DNA of 64,000 nucleotides from JAOUEA01 sp963821925 (GTDB lineage Bacteria; Actinomycetota; UBA4738; HRBIN12): contig CAWGFO010000001.1 in assembly GCA_963821925.1 (NCBI GenBank), positions 496,001 to 560,000 on the forward strand, given 5' to 3'. The notes beneath the pieces are model-generated. The model had not been told where the DNA came from, made no database searches, and saw only the letters and a list, made by a program, of their open reading frames with translations. Positions 17,466 through 26,045 of the stretch are shown piece after piece (positions within the stretch are counted from its first letter, which is position 1; each line of letters starts with the position of its first letter). The position numbers were made by a program, and so were the translations under genes.

Positions 17466-18688
17466 CCGCCCAGACTCCGGTAGAGTTGCTCCTCGTCGGC
17501 CAGGAGCGATCCGAGACGGGCGATGCCCTCTCGGATCCGGTCCTGCGTCGGGTAGCAGAAGGCGAGCCGCATCTGGTTCGTGCCCCGGCCGTCGGGGTAG
17601 AAGGCCGTCCCGGGCACGTAGGCGACCCGGCGCTCGACGGCCGCCGCGAGCATCGCCCGGGTGTCGACCCAGTCCGGGAGGGTCACCCACACGTAGAATC
17701 CTCCCGCCGGGTGGGTCCACATCGCCCCGTCGGGGAACGTCTCGTCGATCGCCTCGAGCATCGCGTCGCGCCGCCCGCGATACGTGTCGACGAGCGTGGC
17801 AAGGTTCGTCCGCCAGCGATCGCCCGCGAAGTACCGCTCCGTGACGAGCATGTTGAACGACGAGCCGCACAGGTCGGCGGCCTCCTTGGCGAGCACGAGC
17901 CGCTGGATCACGGACTGCTCGGCGAGAGCCCAGCCGACGCGAACCCCGGGGGAGAAGACCTTCGACACGGTGCCGAGGTAGATCACGTTGTCGGGGTCGA
18001 GGGTTCGCAGGGCCGGGAGCGCGTCGCCCTCGAAGCGGAGCATCCCGTAGGGGTTGTCCTCGACGATCGGCACGCCGGCTCCTCGGCACAGCGAGATGAG
18101 TCGCTGGCGGCGCGCGTATGATAACGTCACACCGGCGGGGTTGCCGAAGTTCGGGCACGTGTAAACGAACTTCGGGCGGTCGCCGCGCACGAACGCTTCC
18201 TCGAGCTGGTCGACGAGCATGCCCTCGTCGTCGAGGTCGATCTGGAGGTACCGCGGCTCGTACACGCTGAAGGCGGTGAGCGCGCCGACGTAGGCGGGCG
18301 CCTCCACCGCGACCAGGTCGCCGGGATCGATGAAGATCTTCCCCACCAGGTCGAGGGCCTGCTGGGCGCCCGTCGTGATCACCAAGTCCTCGGGGTCGGC
18401 CACGACCGCCTCCTCCGACATCAGCGCGACCAGACGCTCGCGGAGCGCGACGTGGCCCTGGCCGCCGCCGTACTGGAGCGCCATCGTCCCGTGCTCGTCG
18501 AGCACCTGTCGGACGACCTCGAGCACGTCCTCGGTCGGCAGCGCCTGTACGTAGGGCATACCGCCTGCGAGAGAGACTACCTCGGGCCGGGAAGCCACCG
18601 CGAACAGGGCCCGCACCTCCGACGCCGACATGCCCTCGGTGCGATGGGCGTAGCGGTCGACGAACCGATCGATCGAGAACTCGGCCAT
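17462..18688 (-). CDS. PLP-dependent aminotransferase, class I/II
   Basis: Fold-type I aminotransferase of the LysN/2-aminoadipate group. The PLP lysine lies in LGTVSKVFSPGVRVGWA; the cofactor-binding TGAQQALDLVGKI loop, CPNFGNPAGVTLS, and VEDNPYGMLRF complete the active site, and the C-terminal substrate arginine is in NQMRLAFCYP. The 408 residues match. Aminotransferases of this type lie near the origin in several actinobacteria. Substrate cannot be told; the overlap with ddl suggests a link to amino-acid supply for the wall, but this is inference. Confidence 0.88.
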   Translation of the reverse strand: MAEFSIDRFVDRYAHRTEGMSASEVRALFAVASRPEVVSLAGGMPYVQALPTEDVLEVVRQVLDEHGTMALQYGGGQGHVALRERLVALMSEEAVVADPEDLVITTGAQQALDLVGKIFIDPGDLVAVEAPAYVGALTAFSVYEPRYLQIDLDDEGMLVDQLEEAFVRGDRPKFVYTCPNFGNPAGVTLSYARRQRLISLCRGAGVPIVEDNPYGMLRFEGDALPALRTLDPDNVIYLGTVSKVFSPGVRVGWALAEQSVIQRLVLAKEAADLCGSSFNMLVTERYFAGDRWRTNLATLVDTYRGRRDAMLEAIDETFPDGAMWTHPAGGFYVWVTLPDWVDTRAMLAAAVERRVAYVPGTAFYPDGRGTNQMRLAFCYPTQDRIREGIARLGSLLADEEQLYRSLGG

Positions 18689-18722
18689 GGGGAGGCTCAG
18701 CGTAGCATCGGCCCCGACTCGC

Positions 18723-19037
18723 TCAGGACGGTGGTGGCGGCAACCCGCCGGGCCCCGGTGGCGGAGGGCTCGCCGTCCCCTTCGCGGGCCGGCCGATCGC
18801 GAAGTAGATGACGGCCCCGATCACCTGCAGGAACACGATCACGAGGACCCAGACGAGCTTGGTTCCCGACCGGTACATCGAGTCGTCGGGCACCTGGATC
18901 GCATCCACGAGCGCCCAGATCCACACACCGAGCGCCGCGATCCCCAGGATCACGAAGAACGCGAGAAGGATCAACACGACCCCGCCACCGGCGTCGATCT
19001 CGACCGTGCGCGACGCGAGCAGGTCCGAGGCACTCAC
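18723..19037 (-). CDS. PLDc_N-type two-helix membrane protein
   Basis: A 104-residue protein with two hydrophobic helices (about residues 18-42 and 61-82). The second, KLVWVLVIVFLQVIGAVIYFAIGRP, fits the PLDc_N (phospholipase D-nuclease N-terminal) fold, which is common as a free membrane protein of unknown role. The tail is Pro/Gly-rich. It starts at GTG, overlapping the stop of the LLM gene (GTGA), so it is translated from the same message. Confidence 0.72.
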   Translation of the reverse strand: MSASDLLASRTVEIDAGGGVVLILLAFFVILGIAALGVWIWALVDAIQVPDDSMYRSGTKLVWVLVIVFLQVIGAVIYFAIGRPAKGTASPPPPGPGGLPPPPS

Positions 19038-19990
19038 GGGTTGGCTACCGCCGGGATGATCTCTGCGGCAAGCACTTCGAGCATCTCGAGGTCGTCGAAC
19101 AGCTCATGGTTCAGCATGATGCGCTGCACGCCCGCCTCCTCGTACTCCGTCAGGCGCTCGACCGCCCGAGCCGGGTCGCCGACGATGCACTCGTCCCGGA
19201 GTGTGGCCAGCTCGTCCTCGAACGTGCCGGCGCGCATCCCGCGTTGCCGGGCTCGCTCGATCCGTTCGAACGCCTCGGCCTCGGTGGCGCCGACGTAGCA
19301 CCACGTCATCAACGAGGTGGTGAGCGTCGACTGTGCGCGTCCGTCCGCCTCGAGCCGGTCCCGCACCCGCCCGATGCGCTCGCGGACGCTCGCGGGCGGG
19401 CCGCTCACCGTGTTGAACTCGTCGGCCCACCGCGAGACGAGTCCCGCGAGGCGTGGTCCGCCGTCGCCACCCACGATGATCGGCGGGTGCGGCCGTTGCA
19501 CGCCCTTCGGGGCGAACGGCGCGCCCTCGAGCCGATAGTGCCGCCCCTCGAACGTGACGACGTCCTCGGTGAACAGCCGGTGCACGATCTCGAGCTGCTC
19601 CTCGAGCCGGTCGAACCGCTCGCCGACCGGCGGGAACGGGAAGCCGTGCGTGCGGTGCTCTTCCTCCCACCATCCGGCGCCGATCCCCAGCTCGACCCGG
19701 CCGCCGCTGATCCGATCCACGGTGACGGCCGCCTTCGCCAAGACGGCGGGCTCACGGAACGTGACCGGGGAGACGAGCGTGCCGAGGCGGATCGTCGACG
19801 TCACCGCCGCCAGTCCCGCCAGGTTCGTCCAGGCATCCGAGGAGCCTCGGTCGCGTCCGCCCTGCACGCTGAAGTAGTGGTCGGACGTGAAGATCGCCTC
19901 GAACCCCAGGCGTTCGGCCGTCTGCGCGGCCGCGACCCATTCCTCCCAGGTCACGCCCTCCTGGCCCTCGAGCATCAGGCAGACACGCAT
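19034..19990 (-). CDS. LLM-class (F420-dependent-type) oxidoreductase
   Basis: Bacterial luciferase-like TIM-barrel enzyme of 318 residues. The N-terminal MLEGQEGVTWEEWVAAAQ, the SDHYFSVQ stretch, IRLGTLVSPVTFREPAVLAK, GRVELGIGAGWWEEEH and PPIIVGGDGGPRLAGLVSRWADEFN are characteristic of the F420-type subfamily in actinobacteria. ATG at 19990 (MRVCLML) is chosen; an upstream ATG gives only eight more residues. Substrate unknown. It overlaps the PLDc_N gene downstream. Confidence 0.85.
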   Translation of the reverse strand: MRVCLMLEGQEGVTWEEWVAAAQTAERLGFEAIFTSDHYFSVQGGRDRGSSDAWTNLAGLAAVTSTIRLGTLVSPVTFREPAVLAKAAVTVDRISGGRVELGIGAGWWEEEHRTHGFPFPPVGERFDRLEEQLEIVHRLFTEDVVTFEGRHYRLEGAPFAPKGVQRPHPPIIVGGDGGPRLAGLVSRWADEFNTVSGPPASVRERIGRVRDRLEADGRAQSTLTTSLMTWCYVGATEAEAFERIERARQRGMRAGTFEDELATLRDECIVGDPARAVERLTEYEEAGVQRIMLNHELFDDLEMLEVLAAEIIPAVANP

Positions 19991-20012
19991 CGGCGCGTAG
20001 CATAGTCGGGTC

Positions 20013-20162
20013 ATGGAACCCGGAGCCGAGCCACGCGAGGATCGGGACGAGGTCGACACGACGGGTGAGCCCACCGAACGCGAGCGCGCGATCCGTGCCA
20101 CGGGGCTCGGCGCGGCGCTCGGCGCGGTCCTCGCCCTCCTGGCCGGCCGCCGCGGCGCCTAG
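20013..20162 (+). CDS. possible 49-residue membrane-anchored small protein
   Basis: ATG at 20013 gives a 49-residue peptide: a highly charged front (REDRDEVDTTGEPTERERAI) followed by one hydrophobic helix (GLGAALGAVLALLAGRR). It lies divergently from the LLM gene (22 bases apart), and its TAG lies on the same CTAG as the stop of the convergent cwlM-like gene. Charged-N/helix-C organisation resembles real small membrane proteins, but no clear ribosome-binding site is seen and no family is recognised. Confidence 0.35.
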   Translation: MEPGAEPREDRDEVDTTGEPTERERAIRATGLGAALGAVLALLAGRRGA

Positions 20163-21178
20163 CCCCTGAAGTAGCGTCGTACGCCCGCCGCCACCGCCCG
20201 CCCGATCGCGGCGGTGAAGGCCGGATCGCCCAGGCGGGCGAGTTCCACCTCGTTCGTCTCGAACACCGGCTCGATCTGCACGGCCGGCATCCGGGTCTCT
20301 CGGAGGATGCTCGCGGTGAGCCGCTGCAGGCGCCCCCGCCGGTCGAGCGCCCCCTCGAGCTCCTCCAGGATCAGTTGCGCCAGAAGCATCCCGGCGGGGG
20401 AGTGGGTCACGAGGCTCCCGAAGTACGAGCACGTCGGGCCGACCGCCTCGGGCAGGCCCTCGGCCAGGCGCAAGGACAGGCACACGTCCGCATCCAGGTC
20501 GTTCGCGGCCCGGGCAGGGTCGGTCGCCACATCGCCGCCCGCACCGTCGATCGCGACGGGCTCCGCCCCCATCGAACGCAGGTCCGCCGTCAGCGCCCGG
20601 GCGATCGCGACGACGGCCGGATCGTCGGGGGCGTCCGCGGTGTCGATCGCGATGATCCGCCCCTCGATCGAGCCTCGCGCGTGACGCAGCTCCTCCTCCT
20701 CGCGCACGAGCGCGCGACTCGGGGCGGATTCCTGCGGCCGCACGCGAAGCAGCGAGGCGATCATGTGCGGGCCGACGATGCCGTCGACCTCCTCGCCGAC
20801 GTTGCGCTGGAATTCCCGTGCGGCGCGATCGGTCAGGGGACCGTAGAGGCCGTCCTCCTTGCCCGCGTCGAACCCGAGGGCGTTCAGCTTCCGCTGGAAG
20901 GAGCGCACGTCGTCACCGCGGAACATCGGGGAGTGGAGGTAGAGCGTGCGGTCGCCGAGCTGCCATCCCGCCTCGACCAGCTGACCCCACGTGTCGGGTC
21001 CCACCAGGCCGTCGATCCGGAGGTTCCGCGCGTCCTGGAACGCTCGGACGGCTCGGTCGGTCGACGCGCCGAAGCGCCCATCGAGCTCGGCGGGGTCGAG
21101 GACCGCGCCGAGCTCGAGGAGGCGTCGTTGGATGTCGAGGACCTCGGTGCCCTCGTCGCCGAGGCGGAAGATGCGCAC
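20159..21178 (-). CDS. cwlM: CwlM-like peptidoglycan-binding pseudo-amidase
   Basis: Two N-terminal peptidoglycan-binding domains (residues about 8-70 and 85-145, with LDGRFGASTDRAVRAFQ and EDGLYGPLTDRAAREFQ) followed by an amidase_3-like domain. Position next to trxA-trxB and sigM matches mycobacterial cwlM, whose product has no needed hydrolase activity and instead regulates MurA. In this copy the zinc ligands are visibly gone: the usual DPGHGG reads IDTADAPDD and the usual S-x-H reads LSLRLAEG, while the later Glu (VQIEPVFETNEVE) remains. It is therefore probably catalytically dead and regulatory. GTG at 21178 (MRIFRLGDEG) was chosen. Length 339. Confidence 0.82.
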   Translation of the reverse strand: MRIFRLGDEGTEVLDIQRRLLELGAVLDPAELDGRFGASTDRAVRAFQDARNLRIDGLVGPDTWGQLVEAGWQLGDRTLYLHSPMFRGDDVRSFQRKLNALGFDAGKEDGLYGPLTDRAAREFQRNVGEEVDGIVGPHMIASLLRVRPQESAPSRALVREEEELRHARGSIEGRIIAIDTADAPDDPAVVAIARALTADLRSMGAEPVAIDGAGGDVATDPARAANDLDADVCLSLRLAEGLPEAVGPTCSYFGSLVTHSPAGMLLAQLILEELEGALDRRGRLQRLTASILRETRMPAVQIEPVFETNEVELARLGDPAFTAAIGRAVAAGVRRYFRG

Positions 21179-21190
21179 ACGTCGAGTCTG

Positions 21191-21210
21191 CGCTCCGCGC
21201 GCGCGGAGCG
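21191..21210. repeat. perfect 20-base palindrome between trxA and cwlM
   Basis: CGCTCCGCGC/GCGCGGAGCG, no mismatch, 20 bases after trxA and 13 before cwlM on the minus strand. It may act as a terminator-attenuator that lowers cwlM expression relative to trxA, or as an operator. No U-tract follows. Confidence 0.6.
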
Positions 21211-21230
21211 GCAACCGAGGCCGAGCCGGG

Positions 21231-21557
21231 TCAGCCCAGGTGCGGTTCGATGTCGCGCATGATCGCGTCCTTCGGACGGGCGCCGATCACCCGCGCGACC
21301 TCCTCGCCGTCCTTGAACAGGATCAGCGAGGGGATGCTCATGACGCCGTACTGGCGCGTGGCGTCGGGGTTGTCGTCGATGTTGAGCTTGGCGACCTTCA
21401 GGGCGTCGCCCTTCTCCTGGCCGATCTCCTCGACGACCGGGGACACCATGTGACAGGGAACGCACCACTCGGCCCAGAAGTCCACGAGCACCGGGGCCTC
21501 CGAGTCGAGGACGGTGGTCTTGAACTCCTGGTCGGTCACGTCGCCGATGTTGGCCAT
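21231..21557 (-). CDS. trxA: thioredoxin
   Basis: Small 108-residue dithiol carrier. The active site is WAEWCVPCHMVSP (Cys-Val-Pro-Cys rather than the usual Cys-Gly-Pro-Cys), the cis-proline loop is MSIPSLILF, and the start is GDVTDQEFKTTVLDSEAPVLVDF. It lies 93 bases after trxB, in the sigM-trxB-trxA-cwlM order. The CVPC variant occurs in some actinobacterial thioredoxins and modestly alters redox potential. Reduced by the adjacent TrxB. Confidence 0.96.
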   Translation of the reverse strand: MANIGDVTDQEFKTTVLDSEAPVLVDFWAEWCVPCHMVSPVVEEIGQEKGDALKVAKLNIDDNPDATRQYGVMSIPSLILFKDGEEVARVIGARPKDAIMRDIEPHLG

Positions 21558-21650
21558 GTCGTCTCGCTCCTCGTTCGTTCGTTCGGGCGGGCCGCTGCGG
21601 CCGCTCCTTCAGGTTCTCAGAACACGCCCACGTCGGCGGGGATTCCCGAT

Positions 21651-22580
21651 CTAGGCGTGGCTCTCGGCCTCGAGCATGCGCTCGGCATCGATCGCGGCCT
21701 TGCACCCCTGTCCTGCGGCCGTCACCGCCTGCCGGTAGATCGTGTCGGTGACGTCGCCCGCGGCGAACACCCCGGGGACCGACGTCGTGGTGCGCGGCTC
21801 GTCCACCCTCACGTACCCGTCGTCGAGTTCGATCTGCCCCTCGAAGAGCGAGGTATTGGGCGTGTGCCCGATGCCCATGAACACGCCGTCGGTCGGGAAC
21901 TCGCTGACCTCGTCGGTCTGCACGTTCCGGAGCCGCACACCGGTCACGGCGTCGTCGCCGAGGATCCCCTCGACCACGGAGTCCCAGATCACCTCGATCT
22001 TCGGGTTGTCGAGCGCTCGCTGGGCCATGATCGGCGACGCCCGGAACTCGTCCCTGCGGTGCACGATCGTGACCTTGCTGGCGAACTTCGTCAGGAAGGT
22101 CGCCTCTTCCATCGCGGTGTCACCGCCGCCCACCACGACGAGCTCCCGGTCGCGGAAGAAGAAGCCGTCGCAGGTGGCGCACGCGCTGACGCCCCGTCCG
22201 CGGAGCTTCTCCTCGCCGGGGACGTCGAGCCATTTCGCGCTGGCGCCCGTCGCCACGATCAGGGCGCGTGCCCGCCACTCCTGGTCGCCGGCCCAGACGC
22301 CGAACGGCCGCGAGGACAGGTCGACCCGGGTGACGTGCACCGGCAGGATCTCGGCGCCGAAGCGCGACGCCTGCTTCTCCATCTGCTCCATCAGCTCGGG
22401 GCCCATGATCCCGTCGCCGAAGCCCGGGTAGTTCTCGACCTCGGTGGTGAGCATCAGCTGTCCGCCGGCCTCGAGGCCTTTCAACACGAGGGGGCGCAGG
22501 TTCGCGCGCGCCGCGTAGAGCGCCGCCGTGTATCCGGCCGGCCCCGACCCGATGATGATCACGTCACGAACGTCGCCCAT
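21651..22580 (-). CDS. trxB: thioredoxin-disulfide reductase
   Basis: FAD/NADPH enzyme that reduces thioredoxin. FAD site IIGSGPAGYTAALYAARANL at the N-terminus, redox pair SACATCDGFF, NADPH site VVVGGGDTAMEEA and the second FAD motif GVFAAGDVTD near the C-terminus. Length 309 is standard. It sits between the anti-sigma factor gene and trxA, a position also seen in mycobacteria where SigM-type regulation is linked to the thioredoxin genes. Confidence 0.97.
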   Translation of the reverse strand: MGDVRDVIIIGSGPAGYTAALYAARANLRPLVLKGLEAGGQLMLTTEVENYPGFGDGIMGPELMEQMEKQASRFGAEILPVHVTRVDLSSRPFGVWAGDQEWRARALIVATGASAKWLDVPGEEKLRGRGVSACATCDGFFFRDRELVVVGGGDTAMEEATFLTKFASKVTIVHRRDEFRASPIMAQRALDNPKIEVIWDSVVEGILGDDAVTGVRLRNVQTDEVSEFPTDGVFMGIGHTPNTSLFEGQIELDDGYVRVDEPRTTTSVPGVFAAGDVTDTIYRQAVTAAGQGCKAAIDAERMLEAESHA

Positions 22581-22644
22581 GCCCCTGTCCCTCCACCGGC
22601 TTCAACGCCCCCATATTCCCAAAGGAGCGGAGGGGCGCGCCGCG

Positions 22645-23391
22645 TCAGAGGCGCGCCGTGGTGAAGCTCAGCGGCTGACACGAGGCGTGGTCGGCGACCC
22701 AGACGCTGCCGGTGTCGGCCGGCTGCCCCGGCGCCGGTCCCTCCAGGACGACCGCCAGGTAAGCGGGCGTGCCCTCGAACGTCGCCGAGATCAGGCGCGT
22801 GGGGGTCCCGGGGAAGTCCGGGAACGCCTTCGCCACGCAGGCCTGCGCTCGCTTCGCCTGCGCGGGCGTGCCGACCGGCACGCTCGCGGCGCTGCCGGCA
22901 CCGGCGGCCTCGGACGGGGGGGCGACCCGCGCCGCCTCTCCAGCCAGAGCCTGCACGGCGGCGGTGTCGAAGTCGGTCGCCTGCAGCTCGAGCGCGAGAC
23001 CCGCGAGCGTGTCGGCATGACCGACGGTCGGCGCTGCCCCGCTCGTTCCGGCGGCCTCTCGGTCCGCCGATGGACCGGAGCCGACCTTCGGGAGCGAGAC
23101 GGCGATCGCGAGCGCGATCACGGCGGCGGCGGCGATCCCCGCGTAGCGGTACCAGCGGGGCGCCGTCGAGACCGGGGGACGCAGGCCCTGGAGTTCGGCC
23201 GTCACGGCCGCCGACAGGTCGGGCGCCTCGGGGTCGGGGAGGCGGCGGAGCGCGCCACGGGCGGTCCCGGCGGCCTGGACCTCGGCGCGACAGCGCGCGC
23301 ACGCCTGCAGGTGGGCGTCGACCGTCGTCCGATCGGAACCGGACAGGGATCCGTCGACGTATCCGGCGAGGAGCTCTTCGGGATGCGTCAT
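22645..23391 (-). CDS. membrane anti-sigma factor (zinc-finger type)
   Basis: A 248-residue single-pass protein. The cytoplasmic N-terminus is a ZAS domain (HPEELLAGYVDGSLSGSD, then HLQACARCRAEV, the H-x3-C-x2-C zinc motif). A transmembrane helix lies at about residues 84-101 (YAGIAAAAVIALAIAVSL), followed by an extracytoplasmic domain with two cysteines (QACVAKAF, HASCQPL). It overlaps the sigma-factor stop by four bases (ATGA), the usual design for an ECF sigma factor and its inhibitor. Position equals that of RsmA (anti-SigM) in mycobacteria. Confidence 0.88.
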   Translation of the reverse strand: MTHPEELLAGYVDGSLSGSDRTTVDAHLQACARCRAEVQAAGTARGALRRLPDPEAPDLSAAVTAELQGLRPPVSTAPRWYRYAGIAAAAVIALAIAVSLPKVGSGPSADREAAGTSGAAPTVGHADTLAGLALELQATDFDTAAVQALAGEAARVAPPSEAAGAGSAASVPVGTPAQAKRAQACVAKAFPDFPGTPTRLISATFEGTPAYLAVVLEGPAPGQPADTGSVWVADHASCQPLSFTTARL

Positions 23392-23972
23392 CGTCCCTCC
23401 TCCGACGCTCCGCGGGCCGTGGGAAGTTCCCCCGTCAGCTCCTTGGCCAGCGCGATCCGGCCGCGGTGGACGCGGGACTTGACCGTCCCGACGGGCACCT
23501 CGAGCACGCGCGCGATCTCGTCGTACGGCAGATCCTCGAGGTCGGCCAGCACCAGCGCGATCCGGAAGTCGTCGGGGATCGCGGCGAGCGCCTTGGTCAC
23601 GTCCAGCGTCCCGGCGATCTCGTCGGCGTGGTCGGCCGAGGGTGGTCCGGGCTCGGGCGCCCGGTCGTCGTCGGTCGTCGACACCGTGTGCAGCATCGGT
23701 CGGCGTTTCGCGCGTCGGAGCTCGTCGTAGCAGGCGTTCACCGCGATCCGGTGCAGCCAGGTGGTGAACGCCGCGTCGCCCCGGAACTGCGCGAGCTTGC
23801 GGAACGCCGTGATGAAGGCGTCCTGCGCGGCGTCGCGGGCCTCCTCCGGGTCGGCGAGGATGCGCAGGCACACGGCGTAGATCCTCGACTGATGCCGCTC
23901 GACCAGCTCACCGAAGGCGGCGGTGTCGCCGTCCTGAGCCCGGCGCAGCAGGAGGTCGTCGGGCCGGCTCAC
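23388..23972 (-). CDS. sigM: ECF RNA polymerase sigma factor, SigM-like
   Basis: A 194-residue group 4 sigma factor. Region 2 spans AFGELVERHQSRIYAVCLRILADPEEARDAAQDAFITAF with the -10-binding WLHRIAVNACYDELRR; region 4 contains DLPYDEIARVLEVPVGTVKSRVHRGR, a helix-turn-helix for the -35. Paired with the overlapping anti-sigma gene. Gene order (murJ side, then sigma, anti-sigma, trxB, trxA) matches SigM of mycobacteria, an oxidative- and envelope-stress factor, hence the name; the target promoters cannot be deduced. Confidence 0.9.
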   Translation of the reverse strand: MSRPDDLLLRRAQDGDTAAFGELVERHQSRIYAVCLRILADPEEARDAAQDAFITAFRKLAQFRGDAAFTTWLHRIAVNACYDELRRAKRRPMLHTVSTTDDDRAPEPGPPSADHADEIAGTLDVTKALAAIPDDFRIALVLADLEDLPYDEIARVLEVPVGTVKSRVHRGRIALAKELTGELPTARGASEEGR

Positions 23973-23982
23973 GCGCTCGACG

Positions 23983-24390
23983 CTACACGGCTGACGGGCC
24001 GGCGCTCTCGGTCTCGACGACCTCCGCGTAGTGCTTCGTGGCGCTCAGACGGCCCGCCAGGAAGGTCCGGGCCGTCTTCCCGATCGTGATCTTGACGCGA
24101 CCCGTCTGCGGATTCACGGTGCAGAAGCCGGTCTTAGGAAGCTTGATCGTGTCGTCCGAGGCGTGGATCACGACCGCGGCTTCGTCGCACGCAGCGCTCG
24201 CGTTCCCCGTGCGACCGTAGGCGTCGACCCCCTCGTTGGCGGCCTTGGCGGCGACGTCGGACAGGTGGAACGTGGTGAACATGATCGAAACAGTGTCGAC
24301 CGCCGCCACGCCCACCAGGGCGAACAGCAGGGCCCAGACGATGACGAGCTTGCCCATCATCCCGGTCTCTTCGTGCATCCGTGTTCGCAT
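23983..24390 (-). CDS. TadE/TadG-like single-pass membrane protein
   Basis: About 135 residues. A hydrophobic helix lies near the start (KLVIVWALLFALVGVAAVDTVSIMF), preceded by a short Met-rich leader; a soluble extracytoplasmic part with two cysteines (AACDEA, GFCTVN) follows. This looks like the TadE/TadG-like pseudopilin-associated proteins with a pilin-type leader, but no other tad genes are nearby. ATG 24390 is preferred to GTG 24393 because the GGAGG then lies five bases upstream. It is placed between murJ (stop 24402) and the sigma factor, in the same operon. Confidence 0.65.
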   Translation of the reverse strand: MRTRMHEETGMMGKLVIVWALLFALVGVAAVDTVSIMFTTFHLSDVAAKAANEGVDAYGRTGNASAACDEAAVVIHASDDTIKLPKTGFCTVNPQTGRVKITIGKTARTFLAGRLSATKHYAEVVETESAGPSAV

Positions 24391-24401
24391 CACGACCTCC
24401 G

Positions 24402-26045
24402 TCAGCCGCGGAACCGTCTGCGGACCGCGTTCTTGACGTCATCGACCTCCGGAAGCCTGACGATAAGCGCCCCAGCGAGGAAGACAAGCAACCCGGCCGA
24501 GACCGCCAACGCAACCTCCAGGAGCCAGGTGCCGAGCCTGGCGCCCGTCTCGGAGAAGGGGAGCGTCACGGCCCATGCGGCGAGCGCCGCCAGCGCGGCG
24601 AGCGGCACGACCTTCGCGATCGTGATGCCGATCCGCGCGCCGTCGAGCCCGCCTAGGCGCCCGCGCGCGATCACCAGCAACGCGACGGTGCCCGCCACGT
24701 ACGAGGTGGCGTGCCCGAGCGCGAGCCCTGGGATCCCGAGGTCGAGGACGAAGAAGTACACGAGGTCCGCGACCACGTTCACGGCGGCGGCGCCCACGTT
24801 CACGAGCGCGGGGGTCCGGGTGTCCTGCATCGAGTAGAAAGTCCGGGTCAGCAGCTGGAACATCGAGAAGAACGGGAGGCCGACGGCGAAGGCGCGCAGG
24901 GTGTCGGCGATCAGGGTGGCGTCGTTCGCGTGAGACTCGCCGTGTTGGAACAGCAGTCGGGTGATCGGCAACGCGATCGCGATGAACCCGAAGGCCGCGG
25001 GCACGATCACGACCGCGGTGTCGCGGATCCCGCGCGAGAAGAGCATCCGGACGTCGTCGACGTTCCGATCGGACCAGGCCGCCGACATCGCGGGCAGCAG
25101 CGCCGTGAAGATCGAGACCGCGAAGATCGCGTGCGGCAGCGAGAAGACGATGAAGGCCGCCGCGTACGCCGTGATGCCGCCCTGCACCTGGCGGTTCAGG
25201 ACGATGATCACGAGGTAGGCGAGCTGGTTCGCGGCGACGTACACGACCACCCACCCGGCGAGCCGGGCCAGACGTCGAAGCGCGGGATGGTTCCAGTCGA
25301 ACCGCAGGTGCCAGCGGTAGCCGACGGCGCGGAGCGACGGCCACAGGGCGACCGTCATCGCGATCACGCCCAGCGTGGTGCCCGCGGCGAGCACGAGCTT
25401 CTGCGTGCCGGTGACGTCGGCCACGCTCGTGGGCGAGCCGCCGTGCAGGATCCACGCGTACACGCCGAAGGTCGCGATCACCACGAGGTTGTTCAGGACC
25501 GGCGTGAACATGGGCGCGGCGAACCGGCGGTTCGCGTTCAGGAGCCCTCCCGCGACGGCGCCGATCCCGTAGAACACGATCTGGGGCATGAACCACCGAA
25601 GGAAGAACGTGCCCAGCGCGAGTTGCGCCGCCTGGTCGGGCGCCTCGGAGAGCGAGTTGTAGAGCCCGATGATCTGCGGAGCGAAGACGATGCCGAGCAC
25701 GGCGATCGCGCTGAGGACCACCAACGTGAGGGTCAGGACCCGGTCGGCGACCTCCCAGGACGCCCCACGTCCGTGCTGCTGCATCCAGTCCACGAAGAGG
25801 GGCACGAAGACCGAGGTGAGGATCCCGCCGAGGGCGAGTTCGTACAGGATGTTCGGCGTGGTGTTCGCGGTCGTGTAGGTGTCGGCGAGGGCGCTGCCGG
25901 TCACGCCGATCGCCGCCACCTGCGCCGAGAGCCGCAGGAAGCCCGTCACGCGTGACAGGGCCGTGCCCGCGGTCATGACCGCCGCGTTGCGGACGTAGCC
26001 CGCGTCCTCGGCGGCGAAGTCGACCGGGTCGGGAGAGGGGGTCAT
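24402..26045 (-). CDS. murJ: lipid II flippase MurJ
   Basis: Integral membrane protein of 547 residues with about 14 helices, expected to flip lipid II. The family opening SRVTGFLRLSAQVAAIG, the ANTTPNILYELALGG segment, and LLNANRRFAAPMFTPVLNN are clear. The C-terminus ends just after the last helix (RLPEVDDVKNAVRRRFRG); the pseudokinase and extracellular domains found in mycobacterial MviN are absent. ATG overlaps the DUF6049 stop (ATGA). Essential in most bacteria. Confidence 0.94.
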   Translation of the reverse strand: MTPSPDPVDFAAEDAGYVRNAAVMTAGTALSRVTGFLRLSAQVAAIGVTGSALADTYTTANTTPNILYELALGGILTSVFVPLFVDWMQQHGRGASWEVADRVLTLTLVVLSAIAVLGIVFAPQIIGLYNSLSEAPDQAAQLALGTFFLRWFMPQIVFYGIGAVAGGLLNANRRFAAPMFTPVLNNLVVIATFGVYAWILHGGSPTSVADVTGTQKLVLAAGTTLGVIAMTVALWPSLRAVGYRWHLRFDWNHPALRRLARLAGWVVVYVAANQLAYLVIIVLNRQVQGGITAYAAAFIVFSLPHAIFAVSIFTALLPAMSAAWSDRNVDDVRMLFSRGIRDTAVVIVPAAFGFIAIALPITRLLFQHGESHANDATLIADTLRAFAVGLPFFSMFQLLTRTFYSMQDTRTPALVNVGAAAVNVVADLVYFFVLDLGIPGLALGHATSYVAGTVALLVIARGRLGGLDGARIGITIAKVVPLAALAALAAWAVTLPFSETGARLGTWLLEVALAVSAGLLVFLAGALIVRLPEVDDVKNAVRRRFRG

